Shown: piece by piece, positions 11,822-19,313 of the stretch
Layout of the letters: each line of letters opens with the position of its first letter
How positions within the stretch are numbered: position 1 is the first letter of the stretch
Assembly: GCF_026240945.1 (NCBI RefSeq)
Contig: NZ_JAPFPY010000028.1
Coordinates: 1 to 64,000 of the forward strand
Direction: 5' to 3'
Source: Mycolicibacterium sp. J2
Lineage (GTDB): Bacteria; Actinomycetota; Actinomycetes; Mycobacteriales; Mycobacteriaceae
Length of the DNA stretch: 64,000 bases
Notes under the pieces: generated by a model
The model's database searches: none
What the model saw: only the letters and a program-made list of their open reading frames with translations
Told to the model about the DNA's origin: nothing
Program-made: the position numbers and the translations under genes

Positions 11822-12295
11822 TCAATCCTTCGGTTCCGTGCCAGGAGTGCCGGCGGTGGCTTGCACGTCGAGCCCGTCTTTACGGATCTTCTTCAGCACC
11901 GGAAGGCTGGTGGACAGCACCAGCAGCGCCTGGAAGATGGCCAAGCCGAACAGGACGGCAATTCCGCCATGTGCCTTGAAGACGATCGCGATTGCCAGTG
12001 CGACGGCGGTGATCACCAGCAGCCGCGTCGCGGAGTTTATGGCCATTTTCTTCTTGAGTGGGTGCTCCTCTGCCGTGATCGACTCGACGGCGCGACGTAC
12101 CAGCAGCGCGTTGAGCAAACCCAGACCGAGACCGACCCCGAAGAAGACGCCGAAGAAGATGTGGCCGGTGAAGCCGGCGGCGAGAATGGCGAGAGCCGTG
12201 AGCACGGCGCAGACGACGAACAGGCGCAACGGGCGGAAAGCCACGGAGGGGAACACCAACGGCGCGTCGTGCGCTGGCGTCGTCACCTGGTTCAC
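11822..12295 (-). CDS. atpI: AtpI-like membrane protein
   Basis: The 157-aa product has four predicted transmembrane segments, with the VFFGVGLGLGLLNALLVRRAV stretch typical of the AtpI/Rv1303 group. AtpI-type proteins are thought to assist c-ring assembly or cation supply, but the role in mycobacteria is not settled. It is the first gene of the ATP synthase operon, preceded by a 294-bp gap. The C-terminus is a short basic then Thr/Gly/Pro-rich tail. Confidence 0.88.
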   Translation of the reverse strand: MNQVTTPAHDAPLVFPSVAFRPLRLFVVCAVLTALAILAAGFTGHIFFGVFFGVGLGLGLLNALLVRRAVESITAEEHPLKKKMAINSATRLLVITAVALAIAIVFKAHGGIAVLFGLAIFQALLVLSTSLPVLKKIRKDGLDVQATAGTPGTEPKD

Positions 12296-12589
12296 CTCAA
12301 TCCCGCGTCGTCGAGGGCGTTACTCATCGGTACTGCAAAAATCCTGTGCGTGCCCGCCGAGCGTATCGGAGGGCAACGGGCGCGCTGGAATCACCCAAGG
12401 GGTAGCTCCCTGTTTGGTCGGTCGTGTATCGGCGCCGAGCGGTCTTGCGACCGATGGGCCGGGCCGGCAACCCGTGAGGTTTTTCGGGTTATGCGCAGAA
12501 CCGTACCACAAGGTAGGAGGCCCAAAAACAGGCCTACTACTTTTTGTCGTAAGTCCGCCGCCAGGCAGCCGTCGCGACCCGCCGAGTGG
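12296..12589. other. wecA-atpI intergenic region with a terminator-like hairpin
   Basis: No gene is visible here. The region must hold the atp operon promoter (minus strand), although no convincing -35/-10 pair stands out. At 12513-12545 the arms GTAGGAGGCC and GGCCTACTAC (one mismatch) around an 8-nt A-rich loop are followed by TTTTT on the plus strand, so the shape is that of an intrinsic terminator for plus-strand, antisense transcription. Confidence 0.45.
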
Positions 12590-13801
12590 TCAGTCTGTGG
12601 ACTGCGCGCGACGCCGGAGCAGCGGTATGAGGGTGACGATTCCGGCGACCACGATCGCCGCGAGCATGACCACGCCGGTGTAGCGGGGATCGAAGAACGT
12701 CGTGCTGGCCGCACCGAACGCGACGATGCCCACCCATAGGTAGATCAGCAAAACCACCCGCCGATGTGAGTGGCCGATCTGCAGCAAACGGTGGTGGAGG
12801 TGCATCTTGTCGGGGCTGAACGGGCTCAAGCCTTTCCGGGTCCTGCGCACGATCGCCAACAGGGTGTCCAACGCCGGGACGAACATCACCGCGACCACCA
12901 ACAGGAAGGGCGACAGCAGGGCGAACACATCCCGCGCCCCGTAGGCGTTCTGAGAGATCGGTCCCGCCGCGGTGGTCGAGGCGGCGGCCAGCATCAACCC
13001 GATCAGCATCGACCCGGAGTCACCCATGAAGATCTTGGCGCGGTGGAAGTTGTGCGGCAGGAAGCCCAGACAGGCGCCGGCCAACACCACCGAGATCATC
13101 GCCGGCGGGTAGAAGAGCACGTCGCCACCGTGGTCGCGCAGCAGTCCGATGGAGAAGATGCAGATGGCCAACGCGGTGATCAGTCCCAGCCCGGCGGCCA
13201 GCCCGTCGAGACCGTCGATGAAGTTCATCGCGTTGACGATCGACACCGTCAGGGCGAGCGTCAGCAGGATCGAGGTGACCTGGTCGAGCACCAGCGTGCC
13301 CACCCCACCGATGGGGATGTAGAGCACGCTCCATGCCACGCCCATCGTCACCAGCACGCTGGCGGCGGTGATCTGGCCGGCGAATTTGGTCAAGGCGTCC
13401 AAGCCCCACCGATCGTCGATCAGCCCGACGAACATGATGAGTCCGCCCGCCACGACGACGGCGGGCATGCCCGTCGAGTAGACGAAACCCCGGTTGAGCG
13501 CCGGCAACTGAGAGGCCAGCAGGATCGCGAAGGCCACCCCGACGTACATGGCCAGCCCGCCCATCCGTGGGGTCGGCTGCAGGTGAACATCGCGCTCGCG
13601 GGGGTAGGCGACCGCGCCGACGCGGGTGGCCAGCACGCGGCACCAGCCGGTGGCGAAGTAGGTGATGATCGCGGCCGTCAGACCGACCAGCGCGAGTTCG
13701 CGCAGCGGGACGCCGGCACCGCGGTCGGACAGCGCCAGCGTTTGGGCGGGCAGGTGCGCAGCGACCTGGGAGGCCAGTACCGGCACCACTTCGCTCACCA
13801 C
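12590..13801 (-). CDS. wecA: decaprenyl-phosphate GlcNAc-1-phosphate transferase WecA
   Basis: Polytopic membrane enzyme (403 aa, about 11 transmembrane helices) that makes decaprenyl-PP-GlcNAc, the first lipid intermediate of the arabinogalactan linker unit. Family motifs are visible: PTPRMGGLAMY, the Asp pair in GLIDDRWGLD, NFIDGLDGLAAGL and the KMHLHHRLLQIGHSHR loop. The M. tuberculosis equivalent is Rv1302 (rfe). It follows tsaC with a 65-bp gap that contains a tandem repeat. Confidence 0.95.
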   Translation of the reverse strand: MVSEVVPVLASQVAAHLPAQTLALSDRGAGVPLRELALVGLTAAIITYFATGWCRVLATRVGAVAYPRERDVHLQPTPRMGGLAMYVGVAFAILLASQLPALNRGFVYSTGMPAVVVAGGLIMFVGLIDDRWGLDALTKFAGQITAASVLVTMGVAWSVLYIPIGGVGTLVLDQVTSILLTLALTVSIVNAMNFIDGLDGLAAGLGLITALAICIFSIGLLRDHGGDVLFYPPAMISVVLAGACLGFLPHNFHRAKIFMGDSGSMLIGLMLAAASTTAAGPISQNAYGARDVFALLSPFLLVVAVMFVPALDTLLAIVRRTRKGLSPFSPDKMHLHHRLLQIGHSHRRVVLLIYLWVGIVAFGAASTTFFDPRYTGVVMLAAIVVAGIVTLIPLLRRRAQSTD

Positions 13802-13837
13802 TCGGAGAACCGTACGCGACGAAGCTGAGCGCGCACG

Positions 13838-13870
13838 CTCAGTGTCGGCTCAGTGTCGGCTCAGGGTCAG
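13838..13870. repeat. 11-bp tandem repeat, three copies, upstream of wecA
   Basis: CTCAGTGTCGG occurs twice in tandem (13838-13848, 13849-13859), followed by a third diverged copy CTCAGGGTCAG (13860-13870) that runs into the tsaC stop codon. The 11-bp period equals one helical turn and the array is about 37 bp upstream of the wecA start. Confidence 0.7.
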
Positions 13871-14517
13871 CGCAGTGTTTCGGCCTCGACGCCGAGCACC
13901 GCGGCGATCTCGTCGACACCGACCGGACCTTCGCGCAGCACGCGTGGGCTCGCACCGGTGAGATCGACGATCGTCGAGGCCGCCCCCATCGGGGACGGAC
14001 CGGCGTCGAGATACACCTCGACCCGCTCCCCCAGCTGGGTTCGGGCGTCCTGCGCGGTGACCGCCGCCGGGCTGCCGGAGATATTCGCGCTGGACACCGC
14101 CATCGGGCCGACCTCGCGCAGCAGCTCGATGGCCACCGGGTGCAGCGGCATCCGCAACATCACGGTCCCTGCCGAGTTGCCCAAATCCCACTGCAGCGAC
14201 GGCGCGTGGCGCACCACCAGGCTCAGGGCGCCGGGCCAGAACGCCTGGATGAGTTCACGCGCCGCCGGCGGCACGGCGTAGACCAATCCGTCGATCGTGT
14301 GCCAGGACCCGACGAGCACCCCGACGGGCATGTCCCGTCCGCGGCCTTTGGCGGCCAGCAGCGCGCTCACCGCGCCGTTGTCGAAAGCGTCGGCGCCGAT
14401 CCCGTACACGGTGTCGGTGGGCAGCACCACCAACCGGCCACCCTTGGCGGCGCTGACCGCCGAGGCCAGCCCGGCCGCCCGCTGATCGGGGTCGGCGCAA
14501 TCGAACAACTCAGACAT
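13867..14517 (-). CDS. L-threonylcarbamoyladenylate synthase (Sua5/YrdC/TsaC)
   Basis: Makes threonylcarbamoyl-AMP from threonine, bicarbonate and ATP for the t6A37 modification of ANN-decoding tRNAs. The 216-aa YrdC-domain protein has the dsRNA/nucleotide-binding segment GGRLVVLPTDTVYGIGADAF, the KGRGRDMPVGVLV strand and SSANISGSPA. It lacks a separate C-terminal Sua5 domain, so it is closer to TsaC. It is 13 bp downstream of prmC in a translation-associated operon; the M. tuberculosis equivalent is Rv1301. Confidence 0.93.
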   Translation of the reverse strand: MSELFDCADPDQRAAGLASAVSAAKGGRLVVLPTDTVYGIGADAFDNGAVSALLAAKGRGRDMPVGVLVGSWHTIDGLVYAVPPAARELIQAFWPGALSLVVRHAPSLQWDLGNSAGTVMLRMPLHPVAIELLREVGPMAVSSANISGSPAAVTAQDARTQLGERVEVYLDAGPSPMGAASTIVDLTGASPRVLREGPVGVDEIAAVLGVEAETLR

Positions 14518-14530
14518 ACCCGACAGCCTC

Positions 14531-15406
14531 TCACTCGATCCTGGTAGCGGTCACGAAGCGGGGCCGCCCGGTCAGATCACGGCGGGCGGTGATATCGGTG
14601 AACGCGGCCACCCGGGCGAACAGGTCGACGGTCGCCGCGGCGGTGGTGTCGTCGTGTTCGATGCCGATCCGCCCGCCGGGCCGCAGCAGTCGGGCCGCGG
14701 CGGCGACGATCGGCCCGATGACCGACATCCCGTCGGCTCCGCCGAACAACGCGTGGGCCGGATCATGTTCGGCCACTTCGGGATCCAGTTCGGCGCCGAG
14801 CGGGATGTAGGGCGGGTTGCTGACGATCAGGTCGACGGTGCCGTCCAGCTCGGTCAACAGGTCCGAGGCGGTGACGTCGGCCTGCAGCAGCTGCACCGAC
14901 GTGGCATGGCAGTTCGTTTCGGCATAGCGCAGCGCCTCGGCGGAATCCTCGACGGCGATGACGCGGGCCGTGGGCCGGTGGTGCGCCAAGGCCGCGGCCA
15001 GGGCGCCGGAGCCGGTGCACAGGTCGACGATCAGCGCATCGGCGGGCAGCGGCTGGTTCTGCGCCCATTCCAGCAGCGCCTCGGTCTCCGGCCGCGGGAT
15101 GAACACCCCGGGCCCGACCTGCAGCACCAGCGGCCCGAAGGCGGCGTTTCCGACGATGTGCTGCAACGGGATTCGTTGCGCGCGGCGCGCGACGAGCGCG
15201 CCATAGCGATCGGCGAAGGCGGCATCCGGTTCGAATACGGCCAGCCGCCCGCGATCCACGCCCGCGACGTGCGCGGCCAGCAGTTCGGCGTCGACGCGCG
15301 CCGAGTGGATACCGGCGGCGGACAACTCGGCGGTCGCGTCGGCGATGGCCTGGCGCAGGTCGGTATCGATGCGCGATCCGCCTCCGGCTTCTCGCTGATC
15401 GGTCAT
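14531..15406 (-). CDS. prmC: peptide chain release factor N5-glutamine methyltransferase
   Basis: Methylates the Gln of the GGQ motif of release factors, using SAM. The 291-aa protein has an N-terminal helical domain, the SAM loop VDLCTGSGALAAALA (about 128-142) and the catalytic NPPY tetrapeptide (197-200). Its start overlaps the prfA stop by 4 nt, so the enzyme and its substrate are translationally coupled. Confidence 0.96.
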   Translation of the reverse strand: MTDQREAGGGSRIDTDLRQAIADATAELSAAGIHSARVDAELLAAHVAGVDRGRLAVFEPDAAFADRYGALVARRAQRIPLQHIVGNAAFGPLVLQVGPGVFIPRPETEALLEWAQNQPLPADALIVDLCTGSGALAAALAHHRPTARVIAVEDSAEALRYAETNCHATSVQLLQADVTASDLLTELDGTVDLIVSNPPYIPLGAELDPEVAEHDPAHALFGGADGMSVIGPIVAAAARLLRPGGRIGIEHDDTTAAATVDLFARVAAFTDITARRDLTGRPRFVTATRIE

Positions 15407-16470
15407 GCCTGTTGCAGCCGCGCCTGTTTGTCAGCGGCGGCCAGCGCGTCGAGCAGATCGTCCATATCGCCGTCGAGCACCTGATCGAGGTTGTGCGCCT
15501 TGAAGTTGATGCGGTGGTCGGCGATCCGGTTCTCGGGGAAGTTGTACGTCCGGATCCGTTCGCTGCGGTCGACGGTGCGGATCTGGCTGGCCCGGTCCGC
15601 CGACGCCTCGGCCGACGCCTGCTCTTCGGCCAGGGCCTGCAGCCGGGCGGCGAGCACCACCATCGCGCGGGCCTTGTTCTGCAGCTGGGAACGCTCGTTC
15701 TGGCAGGTCACCACGATGCCGGTGGGTAGGTGGGTGATCCGCACGGCCGAGTCGGTGGTGTTCACGCCCTGACCGCCCTTACCGGATGATCGGTACACGT
15801 CGATGCGCAGATCCGATTCGTCGATCTGCACCTGCTCGACATCCTCGGGCTCGGGGTAGACGAGCACGCCGGCGGCCGAGGTGTGGACCCGGCCCTGGGA
15901 TTCGGTGACCGGCACTCGCTGCACGCGGTGCACCCCGCCCTCGAACTTCATCCGCGACCACACGCCGTCGGCCGAATCGCCCTTGCTGGCGATGGTGATG
16001 GTGGCGTCCTTGTAGCCGCCGAGGTCCGACCAGGTCTCGTCGAGCACCGTGACGGTCCAACCGTGTCGCTCGGCGTACCGGATGTACATGCGCGCGAGGT
16101 CGGCGGCGAACAGGGCCGATTCCTCGCCGCCCTCACCGGATTTCACCTCGAGCACGACATCGTCGGCGTCGTGCGGGTCGCGTGGAGCGAGCAGATCGAC
16201 CAGACGGGCGTCGAGTTCGGCAACCTGGGCTTCGAGATCGGGTACTTCGGCGGCGAACGCCTCGTCCTCGCCGGCCAGTTCGCGGGCGGCTTCCAGATCG
16301 CCGCGCGCGGCCTCCAGCTTGCGGTAGGTCGACACGATCGGCGACAGCTGTGCGAACCGGCGGCCCACCCGCTTGGCGGCGACGGGGTCGGCGTGCAGCG
16401 CCGGGTCGGAGAGTTGGCGTTCGAGGTCGGCATGCTCGGTCAGCAATGCCTCGATCGGTGATGCGGCCAT
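15403..16470 (-). CDS. prfA: peptide chain release factor 1
   Basis: Terminates translation at UAA and UAG. The 355-aa protein has the tripeptide anticodon PVT (187-189, within RVQRVPVTESQGRVHTS) that marks RF1 rather than RF2, and the catalytic GGQ (232-234) in SSGKGGQGVNTTDSAVR. It overlaps prmC, whose product modifies Gln234. A strong hairpin separates it from rpmE. Confidence 0.98.
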   Translation of the reverse strand: MAASPIEALLTEHADLERQLSDPALHADPVAAKRVGRRFAQLSPIVSTYRKLEAARGDLEAARELAGEDEAFAAEVPDLEAQVAELDARLVDLLAPRDPHDADDVVLEVKSGEGGEESALFAADLARMYIRYAERHGWTVTVLDETWSDLGGYKDATITIASKGDSADGVWSRMKFEGGVHRVQRVPVTESQGRVHTSAAGVLVYPEPEDVEQVQIDESDLRIDVYRSSGKGGQGVNTTDSAVRITHLPTGIVVTCQNERSQLQNKARAMVVLAARLQALAEEQASAEASADRASQIRTVDRSERIRTYNFPENRIADHRINFKAHNLDQVLDGDMDDLLDALAAADKQARLQQA

Positions 16471-16505
16471 CAGTGACCTCCCTCTGAACGTACCCGGAAC
16501 GCAGA

Positions 16506-16546
16506 TCGGCGCCCGGCCTGTCGCATGCGACAGGAACGGGCGCCGA
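16506..16546 (-). terminator. strong hairpin after rpmE
   Basis: An outer perfect 10-bp stem (TCGGCGCCCG at 16506-16515 with CGGGCGCCGA at 16537-16546) encloses a perfect 16-nt palindrome CTGTCGCATGCGACAG (16518-16533). It begins 9 nt after the rpmE stop. No U-tract follows, so it would be a mycobacterial-type tail-less terminator or an RNA processing signal before prfA. Confidence 0.6.
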
Positions 16547-16554
16547 GGGAACAG

Positions 16555-16785
16555 CTAGTTGTCGGCAGCAGCTTTCGTGGTGCGCTTGCCGTACCGCTTC
16601 TCGAAGCGGGCCACCCGGCCGCCGCTGTCGAGGATCTTCTGCTTGCCGGTGTAGAAGGGATGGCACTGCGAGCAGACCTCGACCACGATGTGGCCACTGT
16701 CCTTGGTGCTGCGCGTGGTGAAGGTGTTTCCGCAGCCGCAGACCACGTTGGTCTCGACGTAGGTGGGGTGAATACCCGATTTCAT
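16555..16785 (-). CDS. rpmE: 50S ribosomal protein L31
   Basis: The 76-aa L31 of the zinc-binding (C+) type: CGCG near residues 16-19 and CSQCHPFYTGKQ near 37-48 supply the Cys ligands. The start at 16785 (MKSGIHPTY) is family-typical; an ATG five codons earlier is not. The C-terminus is basic. It is transcribed toward prfA. Confidence 0.96.
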   Translation of the reverse strand: MKSGIHPTYVETNVVCGCGNTFTTRSTKDSGHIVVEVCSQCHPFYTGKQKILDSGGRVARFEKRYGKRTTKAAADN

Positions 16786-16874
16786 GGCTTTCCTCTGCAA
16801 TCGTTGGTCGCCGGGTCGTCCGCCCCTGACCTGGGGATGTACGAACGTGAACCGGAACCGAGGGTCAGCGGTCC

Positions 16875-16880
16875 ATTATG
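16875..16880 (-). promoter_or_regulatory. putative -10 element for rpmE
   Basis: On the minus strand CATAAT occurs about 90 nt upstream of rpmE, a near-consensus -10 hexamer in a region that is otherwise GC-rich. No good -35 is seen at 17 nt. Confidence 0.35.
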
Positions 16881-16936
16881 CCAGGTCAACCGCCAACCGC
16901 GAAAACGTCCTCGGACGGGTCGGTATTCCCCGCCGG

Positions 16937-18514
16937 TCAGGCCCGGCCGAGCTCGGCGTAGCCGGTGCCGTCCCGGCACCAGATGACCCGGCCCGCCGGG
17001 TCGGCGCCCATCGCGACGAGTTCCCGCTTGAGAATTTTGTTGGTGGCGGTGCTGGGCAGGTCGTCGGCCAGCCACACATACCGCGGCCAGGCCTTCGGTG
17101 AGAGGTCGCGCTGGGCGGCGAGGAACCCGGTGAACTGGTCGGTGGTCAACTGCGCGTCGTCGTTGAGCACGATGGCGGCCATCACCTGGTCGCCGACGAA
17201 CTCGTCGGGCACCGGGTAGACGGCCACCCGGTTGATCGCGGGCAGGCGCAACAGGATTCGTTCGATGGGGGCGCTGGTGAGGTTCTCCCCGTCCACCCGC
17301 ATCCAGTCCGCGGTGCGGCCGGCCAAATAGATCCAGCCCTCGGCGTCCCGGTAGGCCAGATCACCGGACCAATAGATACCGCCGCGCATCCGCTCCTGGG
17401 TGGCGGAGGTGTCGTTGTAGTAGCCACGGAACAGCCCACTGCCTGCGGTGTTGACCAACTCCCCGGTGGCTTCGTCGGTGTTGAGCAGTGCCCCGGTGGC
17501 GTCGAAGCGGGCGATAGCGCATTCGCGGCCGGTGTCCGGGTCGAAGATCGCCACCCCGGGGAAGCCCTTGCCGATCGAGCCGGGCGGGCAGTCCTCGGTG
17601 CGGGTGATGATCACGGCGGTCTCGGTGGACCCGAACCCGTCCCACACCGTGCAGCCGAACCGCCGGCCGAACGCGTCGATATCGCGGTCGGCGGCTTCGT
17701 TGCCGAAGGCCACCCGAAGCGGATTGTCGGCGTCGTCGGGACGCTCGGGGGTGGCCAGGATGTAGGCCAGCGGTTTACCGACGTAATTCATGTACGTCGC
17801 GCCGTAGCGGCGGATATCGGTCAGGAAGCCGGACGCGGAAAACGTCGCCGGCGCCATCGCGGCTCCGGCGCCCAGCGCCACGCTCCACCCGGCGTAGACG
17901 GCGTTGGAGTGGAACAAGGGCATGGCCAGGTAGCAGGTGTCATCGGCGCCCAGTTCGTAGCGTTGCACCAGCGCGCTGCCGGCGAACAGCACCGTCGAAT
18001 GCGGCACCTGGACCGCTTTCGGTTCACCGCTGGTGCCGGAGGTGAAGATCATCATGAACGTGTCGTCGCCGGTGGCCTCGGTGTGTGGGGTCAGCTCCGG
18101 GGCATCGGCGAGCAGTCGTGTCCACTGCGGATCGCCGGTGTCGAACACCGTGACGCCGGGCAGGTCGACGCCCTCGAGCAGGGGCCGGTGTGCGGCATCG
18201 GTGAGCAGGAATTGGGCGTCCACCTTGGCGATATCGCGGGCGAGCGCCGGTCCGCGGCGGGTGGTGTTGATACCGCACAGCACGTACCCACCGAGAGCGG
18301 CCGCGGCCAGCGCGGTGAGCATGTCGGGGGTGTTTCCCATGAGCACGCCGACGTGGAGCGGCCGAGCCGGATCGGCCAGGCCGATGAGCGTCGCCGCCTG
18401 CCGCGCGGCGTCGGCGATGTGGGCTCGCCAGGTCCAGGTGCGGTCGCCGTATTTGATCGCGACGGTGTCCTGGTCAGCGCGTTCGCGCAGCAACTGCTGG
18501 AGTGTGTCGGCCAC
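16937..18514 (-). CDS. fatty-acyl-CoA ligase (FadD family)
   Basis: ANL-superfamily enzyme, 525 aa, expected to activate an acyl or related acid to its AMP ester and then CoA thioester. The P-loop MIFTSGTSGEPKAV (about 154-167), the adenine motif DGFGSTETAV, the hinge region YWSGDLAYRDAEGWIYLAGR and the C-terminal lysine in TATNKILKREL are all present. It starts with GTG. It resembles the FadD1/FadD17 group, but substrate cannot be assigned. It is divergent from the TetR gene, which probably controls it, and is not part of the otherwise conserved rpmE-rho neighbourhood. Confidence 0.88.
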   Translation of the reverse strand: MADTLQQLLRERADQDTVAIKYGDRTWTWRAHIADAARQAATLIGLADPARPLHVGVLMGNTPDMLTALAAAALGGYVLCGINTTRRGPALARDIAKVDAQFLLTDAAHRPLLEGVDLPGVTVFDTGDPQWTRLLADAPELTPHTEATGDDTFMMIFTSGTSGEPKAVQVPHSTVLFAGSALVQRYELGADDTCYLAMPLFHSNAVYAGWSVALGAGAAMAPATFSASGFLTDIRRYGATYMNYVGKPLAYILATPERPDDADNPLRVAFGNEAADRDIDAFGRRFGCTVWDGFGSTETAVIITRTEDCPPGSIGKGFPGVAIFDPDTGRECAIARFDATGALLNTDEATGELVNTAGSGLFRGYYNDTSATQERMRGGIYWSGDLAYRDAEGWIYLAGRTADWMRVDGENLTSAPIERILLRLPAINRVAVYPVPDEFVGDQVMAAIVLNDDAQLTTDQFTGFLAAQRDLSPKAWPRYVWLADDLPSTATNKILKRELVAMGADPAGRVIWCRDGTGYAELGRA

Positions 18515-18560
18515 CGCTGACTCCCTGAACGCCGGTGAACAGTATCAAGAATGTGTCTAC

Positions 18561-18576
18561 CACGGCGGTGGCCGTG
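18561..18576. promoter_or_regulatory. candidate TetR operator
   Basis: An inverted repeat CACGGC-N4-GCCGTG lies in the 133-bp gap between the divergent fadD and tetR starts. TetR-family repressors usually bind such sites between divergent genes. This is positional inference only. Confidence 0.35.
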
Positions 18577-18647
18577 CACCACGGAGACGACGCCATTGGC
18601 ACAATCAGTGCTGCACACCCCGCACGTCGACCAGGAAGCCGGCCGCT

Positions 18648-19274
18648 TTGACCAGCACGTCCAGCACCACCGCCCCGCGCAGCGTTCGCGATCGGCTGAT
18701 CGACGCCGCCGAAGTGTGTCTGCGCGCCAAGGGCATTCGGGCCACCACGGTTTCCGAGGTCGCCGAGGTCGCCGGGGTATCGCGAGGGTGGCTGTACCGG
18801 CATTTCCCGGACAAGGTGACGCTGCTGGGTGCGGCGATCGTGCGGCTCAACGAGGCGTACTGGTCGGAGGCGCACGCGATGCTCGAGCAGATCGACAGCC
18901 TGGACCGTCAGATCGCGGCGGGTATCCGGCACGGTCACACCGCCTACGAGGATCCCGGCGCGATCCTGATGAAGCTGCGCATGGACGAACCTGAGGAGTT
19001 CGCCGCGTGCGCCGGCGCCGGCGTGCAGGGGTTGGTCCCCGACCTCGCCGCCTTCTGGACCCGATATCTGGTCCACGCCAAGGAGACCGGCGAGATTCAC
19101 GCAGGTATCGACGTGCCCGAAGCCGCGGAATGGGTGGCGCGGGCGCTGCTGTCGCTGGCCACCATGCCCGGCCAGTATGTGGATCCCGGCGATTACGACG
19201 CGGTGCTGACGCACGTGCGCCGTTACGTCATGCCGGGCCTGACGAACGACCCCACAACGAGTTCGGCGCGCTGA
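18648..19274 (+). CDS. TetR-family transcriptional regulator
   Basis: The 208-aa protein has the N-terminal helix-turn-helix (TTVSEVAEVAGVSRGWLYRHF, about residues 33-53) and an all-helical ligand domain. No ATG precedes the domain at a sensible distance; the best start is TTG at 18648, preceded by AGGAAG (18633-18638). The long in-frame extension upstream is antisense to fadD and was discarded. It is divergent from the acyl-CoA ligase gene and presumably senses an acyl-CoA or related ligand. Confidence 0.85.
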   Translation: MTSTSSTTAPRSVRDRLIDAAEVCLRAKGIRATTVSEVAEVAGVSRGWLYRHFPDKVTLLGAAIVRLNEAYWSEAHAMLEQIDSLDRQIAAGIRHGHTAYEDPGAILMKLRMDEPEEFAACAGAGVQGLVPDLAAFWTRYLVHAKETGEIHAGIDVPEAAEWVARALLSLATMPGQYVDPGDYDAVLTHVRRYVMPGLTNDPTTSSAR

Positions 19275-19304
19275 CCCGCGGTCACCGCGGGTCAGCGCGC
19301 CGAA
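19262..19304. terminator. bidirectional hairpin between tetR and rho
   Basis: A perfect 21-bp inverted repeat (19262-19282 against 19284-19304) with a one-base centre overlaps the tetR stop codon and ends 9 bp before the rho stop. No T-run is present on either side. It separates two convergent genes and is strong enough to stop both directions. Confidence 0.75.
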
Positions 19305-19313
19305 ATCACTCGG

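Noticed and set aside
18033..18647. Long N-terminal part of the TetR frame
   Set aside because: It is antisense to fadD; the helix-turn-helix starts just after the TTG at 18648.
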